A stretch of 18,087 nt of DNA from JALEFZ01 sp039817415 (GTDB lineage Bacteria > Bacteroidota > Bacteroidia > J057): positions 1 through 18,087 of the forward strand of contig JBCBVV010000078.1 in the NCBI GenBank assembly GCA_039817415.1, given 5' to 3'. The notes beneath the pieces were generated by a model. It made no database searches, was not told the origin of the DNA, and worked only from the letters and a program-made list of their open reading frames with translations. The position numbers and the translations under genes are program-made. Positions within the stretch are counted from its first letter, which is position 1; each line of letters opens with the position of its first letter. This document shows, piece after piece, positions 14,083-18,087 of this stretch.

Positions 14083-15117
14083 TTAAACCATATAGGCTTC
14101 ACGGCCATACTTACCATAGTCTCTGATATACTTTTCTAATTTAAGAACTTCTTCCTTATTTCCTACAAAGATCGGAACACGTTGGTGGAGTTCGTTCGGC
14201 TCCATATCCATGATTCTCCCATGACCGTTGCTGGCCATCCCACCGGCTTGTTCTGCGATGAAGGACATAGGGTTAGCCTCAAATGTCAATCGCAGTTTGC
14301 CTTTAGGTTTGGGGATCGTACCGGGATACATAAAAATGCCTCCTGTCAGCAAGTTGCGGTGGAAGTCCGCAACCATGGACCCAATGTACCTTAACTTATA
14401 GGGTTTAGGGGTGTCACGTTTAATGTGCCTCAAATATTGTTTCGTACCTGCGAAGAAATTTCGATAATGGCCCTCATTCACTGAGTATGTGTCACATACG
14501 TCTGGAAATTTCATATTAGGATGAGATAAAAGAAATTCCCCAATCGAAGGGTCGAGGGTAAATCCATTGACCCCATGACCGGTGGTATACACCAGCATCG
14601 TAGAAGATCCATATAGGATATAGCCAGCAGCCACCTGCTCAGAACCCTTTTGCAGTAGATCTTCTCTCGTCAATTCCCCATCCAGATTTTTTCTTCTGTA
14701 AATAGAAAAAATAGTTCCGATGGAGACATTCACATCAATGTTGGAGGAACCATCTAAGGGGTCCATCAATACGATATATTTACCAGAGCTTCCTTCCTTG
14801 ATGATAAAATCGTCTTCTTCCTCTGAACCAACTGCACAGACCATTCTACCCTTGAAGAGAGCATCAATCATTTGTTCATTGGCGTAGATATCCAGCTTTT
14901 GCTGTTCTTCACCCTGAATGTTGGTCTCACCAGTAAGGCCAAGGATGTCCACCAGTCCGGCCTTGTTTACCTCTCGGTTAATCATCCGTGAGGCTAGTAC
15001 AATGTCTCGAATGATTTTGGACAACTGCCCTGTTGCGTAGGGGAAGTTCTGTTCCTTCTTGATGATGAATTGTTCAAGGGTGATAACAGAATCTTGAGAT
15101 TTTTGGAGCATGTACAT
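14083..15117 (-). CDS. fbp: Fructose-1,6-bisphosphatase, class I
   Basis: 344 residues, a usual class I length. It shows the metal-binding G-S-E-E-E-D (97-102), D-P-L-D-G-S-S-N (119-126) followed by I-D-V-N-V-S-I-G-T-I-F, then Y-I-G-S-M-V-A-D-F-H-R, G-G-I-F-M-Y-P-G-T, and L-T-F-E-A-N-P-M-S-F-I-A-E-Q-A-G-G near the end, all class I markers. The enzyme removes the 1-phosphate from fructose 1,6-bisphosphate, the committed step of gluconeogenesis. The ATG at 15117 and a second one two codons later (15111) are both possible starts. A short inverted repeat lies in the leader. pspA begins 70 bp downstream with no obvious terminator between, so the two may share a transcript, although their functions are unrelated. 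Confidence 0.95.
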   Translation of the reverse strand: MYMLQKSQDSVITLEQFIIKKEQNFPYATGQLSKIIRDIVLASRMINREVNKAGLVDILGLTGETNIQGEEQQKLDIYANEQMIDALFKGRMVCAVGSEEEDDFIIKEGSSGKYIVLMDPLDGSSNIDVNVSIGTIFSIYRRKNLDGELTREDLLQKGSEQVAAGYILYGSSTMLVYTTGHGVNGFTLDPSIGEFLLSHPNMKFPDVCDTYSVNEGHYRNFFAGTKQYLRHIKRDTPKPYKLRYIGSMVADFHRNLLTGGIFMYPGTIPKPKGKLRLTFEANPMSFIAEQAGGMASNGHGRIMDMEPNELHQRVPIFVGNKEEVLKLEKYIRDYGKYGREAYMV

Positions 15118-15145
15118 GCGTTAGTATTTGACGTAAATGGATATG

Positions 15146-15169
15146 CCCACCAGGTTGAGGATTGGTGGG
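15146..15169 (-). promoter_or_regulatory. Inverted repeat in the fbp leader
   Basis: CCCACCA (15146-15152) and TGGTGGG (15163-15169) are a perfect 7-bp inverted repeat with a 10-base spacer, ending 28 bases before the fbp ATG. It is GC-rich in an AT-rich leader, so it is either an operator or an RNA hairpin near the start of translation. The rest of the gap (15170-15322) shows nothing I can name. Confidence 0.35.
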
Positions 15170-15322
15170 AAATAGCAATTTTGAGATGATGTAGTCGTCT
15201 AAAATATGGCTTTTTAAGGAAAAAATCATGGAATAAAGTCTAGAAAGACAGACATTTTATACTATGATATCCCTTCTGATTGGCCTATCTCGTAGATTTT
15301 TAAAGAATGGATGAGCGCTTTT

Positions 15323-16060
15323 CTATATTTTCTCAATCATAAATGTTGGGACCCAAGCCTCGAAGCGTCCTGTGCGGATACAAATCCAAATGTCTTGTTC
15401 GGCCACTAGGTCGACAAGGGTACCGGGTCCAAGGGGAAGGCTGAGGGTTTTGGCCGCGTAGCCAGGCGCCTCATAAAAGTAGGTCGATTCTACCAAAACT
15501 GCTTTTGCGGGGACAAAGGAATGATTGGCGATGGTCAGCAGACAAACTAACAACATCGCCGATGTCGCCATGATGCCAATCGCTTGGGCTAAACGGCCCT
15601 TGATCAGAAATACATATAAGATCAACAAAATAGAAACCACCAATATTGTCAGGGCGATTGTACCCTGGTTATGGTGGATGATGCGTTGGGTGGCGCTCCA
15701 TGTATTGCCGAGCGGTTGTCGCTCTGCTTTGCTTTTTTGGAGAAGCTGGACAATCTTGTTGTCGATTTGTTCGCCTCCAAACTCCCATTGAATTTTTCTC
15801 AGGTAGAAGATACTTCTGGGAAAATTTTCGGTTTGTTCGTGCATGAAGGCGAGACGATAGAGGGACTGTTCTGTCCAGTAGCCTTCACTAAAGAGGGTTT
15901 CGTAGGAGGAAATGCCCTCTTGGTATTGGTCGTAGAGAAACAAAAAGTTGGCTCTTTCGTTTAGACTATCTACCTGCGCGGAGGAGAGATAGGCGAAAGA
16001 GGGAATGAAGGCTGTGAGCAGGAGGAAGAATGTGAAAAAAGCCTTCGTTTTATTTGACAT
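15323..16060 (-). CDS. BatE-like membrane protein: TPR-like helices, two membrane helices, SH3-like domain
   Basis: 245 residues from the ATG at 16058-16060. The frame is open 18 codons further up, but the chosen Met precedes a clean signal peptide (M-S-N-K-T-K, hydrophobic core, cleavage near S-F-A-Y). Periplasmic helices at about 30-110 resemble TPR units (F-L-F-L-Y-D-Q-Y-Q-E-G-I-S-S-Y-E, L-Y-R-L-A-F-M-H-E-Q). Two membrane helices follow at about 133-153 and 157-178. The C-terminal ~58 residues look like a bacterial SH3 domain (A-V-L-V-E-S-T-Y-F-Y-E-A-P-G, G-T-L-V-D-L-V-A, W-V-P-T-F-M-I). This order matches BatE-type proteins of the Bacteroidota aerotolerance cluster, but no batA-D genes are near, so the name is only by architecture. 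It is divergent from tRNA-Lys. Confidence 0.8.
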   Translation of the reverse strand: MSNKTKAFFTFFLLLTAFIPSFAYLSSAQVDSLNERANFLFLYDQYQEGISSYETLFSEGYWTEQSLYRLAFMHEQTENFPRSIFYLRKIQWEFGGEQIDNKIVQLLQKSKAERQPLGNTWSATQRIIHHNQGTIALTILVVSILLILYVFLIKGRLAQAIGIMATSAMLLVCLLTIANHSFVPAKAVLVESTYFYEAPGYAAKTLSLPLGPGTLVDLVAEQDIWICIRTGRFEAWVPTFMIEKI

Positions 16061-16128
16061 TGGTATAAATTGTATATTTCTTTGCACTCGCATCTGAAAA
16101 AAGGGTGCTAGCAAAAGCTAAATTGGTT

Positions 16129-16201
16129 GATCTGGTAGCTCAGTTGGTAGAGCATTTGACTTTTAATCAAAGGGTCCTGGGTTCGAGCCCCAGCCAGATC
16201 A
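16129..16201 (+). tRNA. tRNA-Lys (anticodon TTT)
   Basis: 73 bases fold as a complete cloverleaf. The acceptor GATCTGG (16129-16135) pairs with CCAGATC (16194-16200), with discriminator A at 16201. The D arm is GCTC/GAGC. The anticodon stem TTTGA/TCAAA holds loop CTTTTAA with anticodon TTT at 16162-16164. The T arm CTGGG/CCCAG has loop TTCGAGC. The 3' CCA is not encoded. Confidence 0.97.
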
Positions 16202-16205
16202 CAAA

Positions 16206-16238
16206 GCCCTGGCAATCTCGCATTGTCGGGGCAATTTT
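16206..16238 (+). terminator. Hairpin between the two tRNA genes, possible terminator
   Basis: GCCCTGGCAAT (16206-16216) and ATTGTCGGGGC (16222-16232) form an 11-bp stem, including two G-T pairs, around loop CTCGC, followed by AATTTT. It lies just after tRNA-Lys, so the two tRNAs may be transcribed separately, or the hairpin may be a processing site. Confidence 0.55.
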
Positions 16239-16277
16239 CAAAATAACCCTTATATTATCGGGTAGTACATAAACCAT

Positions 16278-16361
16278 GCCCAGGTGGCGGAATTGGTAGA
16301 CGCGCTAGCTTGAGGGGCTAGTGGCCGCAAGGCCGTAGGGGTTCGAGTCCCCTCTTGGGTA
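16278..16361 (+). tRNA. tRNA-Leu (anticodon GAG)
   Basis: 84 bases with the long variable arm of class II tRNAs. The acceptor GCCCAGG (16278-16284) pairs with CTTGGGT (16354-16360) with G-T pairs at the first and sixth positions. The anticodon stem CTAGC/GCTAG holds loop TTGAGGG, anticodon GAG at 16312-16314. The variable arm is GGCC-GCAA-GGCC. The T arm GGGG/CCCC has loop TTCGAGT. Discriminator A at 16361; CCA is not encoded. Confidence 0.97.
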
Positions 16362-16363
16362 CG

Positions 16364-16396
16364 AAACGGCCTTCACGCAATGTGAAGGCCGTTTTT
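16364..16396 (+). terminator. Intrinsic terminator of tRNA-Leu
   Basis: AAACGGCCTTCAC (16364-16376) pairs perfectly with GTGAAGGCCGTTT (16382-16394) around loop GCAAT, running into T5 (16392-16396). It starts 3 bases after the tRNA. Confidence 0.92.
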
Positions 16397-16405
16397 GTTC
16401 TTTGC

Positions 16406-16426
16406 AGTCACTAACTAAGTCACTAA
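16406..16426. repeat. Short direct repeat just past tRNA-Leu, possible recombinase-site trace
   Basis: AGTCACTAA occurs twice (16406-16414 and 16418-16426) with a 12-base period, ten bases after the tRNA-Leu terminator and at the point where the gene content changes to remnants. Such short repeats can be integrase arm sites, but no integrase gene is present in the window, so this is only a possibility. Confidence 0.3.
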
Positions 16427-16473
16427 ATGGCTAGAAATCGATTAATTTCCGATACGGGTTTCCCATATATCCC

Positions 16474-16953
16474 ATGTCGACTTGTCGCTCAACCTTCCCT
16501 TTCCAAAGCGAAAAGGCTGTTCGGAGCTTTCCCAAGCAGATGCTGAATACGGACTTTTTGAGAAAACAGCCTATCTTTTCTTTACCTCTCCCAGGATTAG
16601 ATAATGCTATGGGCTTTCAAGTCAGTGGGCATGACATGGAAGAACTCATCCAGCCTCATGACTATGTGATTGGTTCAAGGATAGACGGCTATGAGCAGCT
16701 CTCCCAAGGAAATATCTATGTGATTATTACCTCCAGCCAAGTAATTGTCAAGCGCCTAAAAGAAATAGATGGACGTATGCTCACCCTCGGATCAGATAAT
16801 CCAGATTATGGAATCAAAGGTGTTGCTATCATTAGTGTGAAAGAGATCTGGGAAGTGAGGTATATCGTGAGTGGGAGTATGCGCCAGATACGTGGGACAG
16901 GAAGTGGGAAAGACAAAGGGAAGAAGGATGGGAAGAGGGAGTTTGAGGGGTGA
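16474..16953 (+). CDS. S24/LexA-like repressor C-terminal domain without DNA-binding part, probably a remnant
   Basis: 159 codons from the ATG at 16474 (a second ATG at 16540). Residues about 33-135 match the C-terminal half of Bacteroidota XRE/S24 regulators: P-I-F-S-L-P-L-P-G, F-Q-V-S-G-H-D-M-E-E-L-I, Y-V-I-I-T, V-I-V-K-R-L (Lys93), L-G-S-D-N-P-D-Y, V-K-E-I-W-E-V-R. The usual G-D-S-M is here G-H-D-M, so the catalytic Ser is Asp54, while the partner Lys remains. The N-terminal helix-turn-helix is absent, and an in-frame stop and the tRNA-Leu leave no room for it upstream. The C-terminus is a low-complexity basic tail (G-S-G-K-D-K-G-K-K-D-G-K-R). It could be a truncated gene or a stand-alone inactive domain. 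It cannot self-cleave by the known mechanism. Confidence 0.6.
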   Translation: MSTCRSTFPFQSEKAVRSFPKQMLNTDFLRKQPIFSLPLPGLDNAMGFQVSGHDMEELIQPHDYVIGSRIDGYEQLSQGNIYVIITSSQVIVKRLKEIDGRMLTLGSDNPDYGIKGVAIISVKEIWEVRYIVSGSMRQIRGTGSGKDKGKKDGKREFEG

Positions 16954-17005
16954 TAAAACTTAAGGTAGATACTCTGAACGTTTTCTTACAAAAAAGAATA
17001 GAAAG

Positions 17006-17278
17006 ATGAGATTGAAAAATCTAAAACTGGAAAATATTGGCCCTTTCGCAAATGCCTATCTTGAATTCATCTCTAACAAAGATGAATTGACAAATCTCAA
17101 CGGGAAGATCAGGAAGTACACCAAGAACAATATGTCCTTCCCAACTGACAAAGCCTTGAAAAAATCAGTCTACCTGGCTGTTTTTGAGATCACGAAAAAA
17201 TGGACCATGCCCATCAGGAACTGGCCCATTACCATTAATCAATTTATTTCGATCTTTGAAGATAGAGTTCGGTTATAG
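17006..17278 (+). pseudogene. In-frame chimera: ATPase N-terminus fused to IS256-family transposase C-terminus
   Basis: 90 codons made of two unrelated parts. Residues 1-23 (M-R-L-K-N-L-K-L-E-N-I-G-P-F-A-N-A-Y-L-E) are the first beta hairpin of an SMC/RecF-like AAA ATPase, as found in many defence and repair proteins, but the Walker A loop that should follow is absent. Residues from about 25 to the end are the C-terminus of an IS256-family transposase: L-T-N-L-N-G-K-I-R-K-Y-T-K, F-P-T-D-K-A-L-K-K-S-V-Y-L-A, I-T-K-K-W-T-M-P-I-R-N-W, I-N-Q-F-I-S-I-F-E-D-R. The transposase DDE catalytic part is missing. I infer an IS insertion in the ATPase gene followed by deletion of most of both. The frame stays open, so a 90-residue product is possible but unlikely to be functional. 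Confidence 0.8.
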
Positions 17279-17323
17279 ATAGAACTCAAATTGAGTACTT
17301 ACACACTTTAGGGGATACTGTCC
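17078..17323 (+). mobile_element. 3' remnant of an IS256-family insertion sequence with right inverted repeat
   Basis: The remnant begins near 17078 (about ten bases either way), where the transposase similarity starts inside the chimeric frame. It runs through the transposase stop (17276-17278) to the terminal repeat TTACACACTTTAGGGGATACTGTCC (17299-17323), split here as TTACACACTTTAGG and GGATACTGTCC. Its reverse complement starts GGACAGTATCCCC and resembles IS256-family ends. The left end and catalytic part are not in the window. A palindrome ACTCAA-A-TTGAGT lies at 17284-17296. Confidence 0.72.
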
Positions 17324-17336
17324 TCTAAATCCATGA

Positions 17337-18087
17337 TTAATCCTCTAAACCTATTACGGTTCCATCTCTTGAAATCGCAACGACACGTTTTAAAGACTGA
17401 AGGTAGGTCATCTCTACAACTTCGTTTATGGGAGTCGGAATTTGTTCAGGAACCCATTGAACTCCACCGTTTTGAGTTCTAAATAGGGAGACATTCCCTG
17501 AAGAAGAGCTTATGGCAGCGAAGCCCAGTTCATCATCCTTAAAAGCAATTGCATCAAACTTGGCCTGGTTTGATGAATTAAGTATCCATATATGCCCGTT
17601 ATCCTCCGATTTCCAATATCCATTTTCTGCGCAGGCATATAATTTTTCAAAGGAGGAAGCCGAAATGCATGAAATTTCACTATTTGGAGCGTTGATGGAA
17701 TTTACTTCAAACCATGAATTTCCCTGGTTATAGGTTTTAAAGAGTTTACCTTGTTCATCGAATATAAAACCTGTAGTGTTGTTTACAAATTCCATCAGAA
17801 TACCTCCTGAGTTGTTGGGTAATCTTTCTGAAATATTGGTCCAATTACTACCTCCATCATCTGTCTGAAACAAACCTCTTGTAGTTAAGACAATCCCTTT
17901 TCTACTGTTAAAGAACTGGATTTCTTTAATTCTGTCTGACTGTCCGAATCCGAATCCTACAGGAAATCTGATTAGTCTTTCCCAATTTTCTCCTCCATCT
18001 GTAGTTTTAAATATTACAGGTCGCTCAATTCCACCAAAATTTCTAATTCCACCACCAAGGAATCCGATATACCTGTCTAAAAAAAAG
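17337..18087 (-). CDS. YCF48/Asp-box beta-propeller protein, C-terminal part (5' end beyond the window)
   Basis: The frame is open from the stop at 17337 to the window edge, 249 codons, and no start is visible, so the gene is partial. At least five Asp-box-like repeats of the form [FW]-K/Q/R-T/S-x-D/N-x-G-x-x-W occur at regular spacing: F-K-T-T-D-G-G-E-N-W, F-Q-T-D-D-G-G-S-N-W, F-K-T-Y-N-Q-G-N-S-W, W-K-S-E-D-N-G-H-I-W, F-R-T-Q-N-G-G-V-Q-W. Each is preceded by strands typical of YCF48/BNR propellers (I-Q-F-F-N-S-R-K-G-I-V-L). In Bacteroidota such proteins are usually exported and of unknown role; the signal peptide would lie beyond the window. It ends V-I-G-L-E-D with no type IX sorting domain, 13 bases from the IS remnant. 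Confidence 0.85.
   Translation of the reverse strand, partial: FFLDRYIGFLGGGIRNFGGIERPVIFKTTDGGENWERLIRFPVGFGFGQSDRIKEIQFFNSRKGIVLTTRGLFQTDDGGSNWTNISERLPNNSGGILMEFVNNTTGFIFDEQGKLFKTYNQGNSWFEVNSINAPNSEISCISASSFEKLYACAENGYWKSEDNGHIWILNSSNQAKFDAIAFKDDELGFAAISSSSGNVSLFRTQNGGVQWVPEQIPTPINEVVEMTYLQSLKRVVAISRDGTVIGLED

Noticed and set aside
16474..16953. UmuD of an error-prone polymerase operon
   Set aside because: No umuC follows, the catalytic Ser is missing, and the sequence resembles the C-terminal half of XRE/S24 regulators more closely.
1..18087. CRISPR arrays, rRNA genes and complete insertion sequences
   Set aside because: No regularly spaced repeats, no rRNA sequence, and only a 3' remnant of one IS were seen.

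Overview
The window looks like chromosomal DNA of a Bacteroidota bacterium, most likely a gliding member of the Cytophagales or a relative. The grounds are a PorP/SprF outer-membrane protein beside a GldJ-like lipoprotein (type IX secretion and gliding), a futalosine-pathway menaquinone gene (mqnC), TTG-N20-TAATTTG promoter elements of the Bacteroidota type, and tRNA genes without an encoded CCA. The placement rests on recognising protein families by eye; no database search was possible.

Layout. Positions 1-1621 (minus strand) hold a TolC-type outer-membrane channel followed by the start of a periplasmic adaptor lipoprotein, which is the beginning of a tripartite efflux operon leaving the window. 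Positions 1754-2428 (minus) encode the beta part of an iron-sulfur L-serine dehydratase. After a 516-bp gap without a convincing gene comes a plus-strand block: porP/sprF-like, gldJ-like, an AlkC-type DNA glycosylase, a PpiD/SurA-type periplasmic foldase, and a small lipoprotein. A long imperfect palindrome of 161 bp follows the foldase gene, ahead of its terminator. The next minus-strand gene is mqnC, then a small plus-strand orphan. Positions 11258-16060 (minus) hold, in transcription order, a two-helix membrane TPR/SH3 (BatE-like) protein, fructose-1,6-bisphosphatase, PspA/IM30, a small coiled-coil protein whose C-terminal segment resembles that of PspA, and a secreted protein of unknown function.

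Positions 16129-16361 carry tRNA-Lys(TTT) and tRNA-Leu(GAG). Beyond the tRNA-Leu the character changes. There is an S24-type repressor C-terminal domain with no DNA-binding part and no catalytic serine, then the first ~23 codons of an SMC/RecF-like ATPase joined in frame to the last ~65 codons of an IS256-family transposase with its right inverted repeat, then the C-terminal part of a YCF48/Asp-box beta-propeller protein that runs off the window. This reads as a decayed accessory segment next to a tRNA gene.

Working together: many genes serve the envelope (efflux channel, T9SS/gliding parts, periplasmic chaperone, PspA membrane-stress protein, BatE-like protein, lipoproteins). The rest are central metabolism (serine deamination, gluconeogenesis, menaquinone) and DNA repair. 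The two points most worth following are the PspA-tail companion gene and the 161-bp palindrome flanked by an 8-bp direct repeat.
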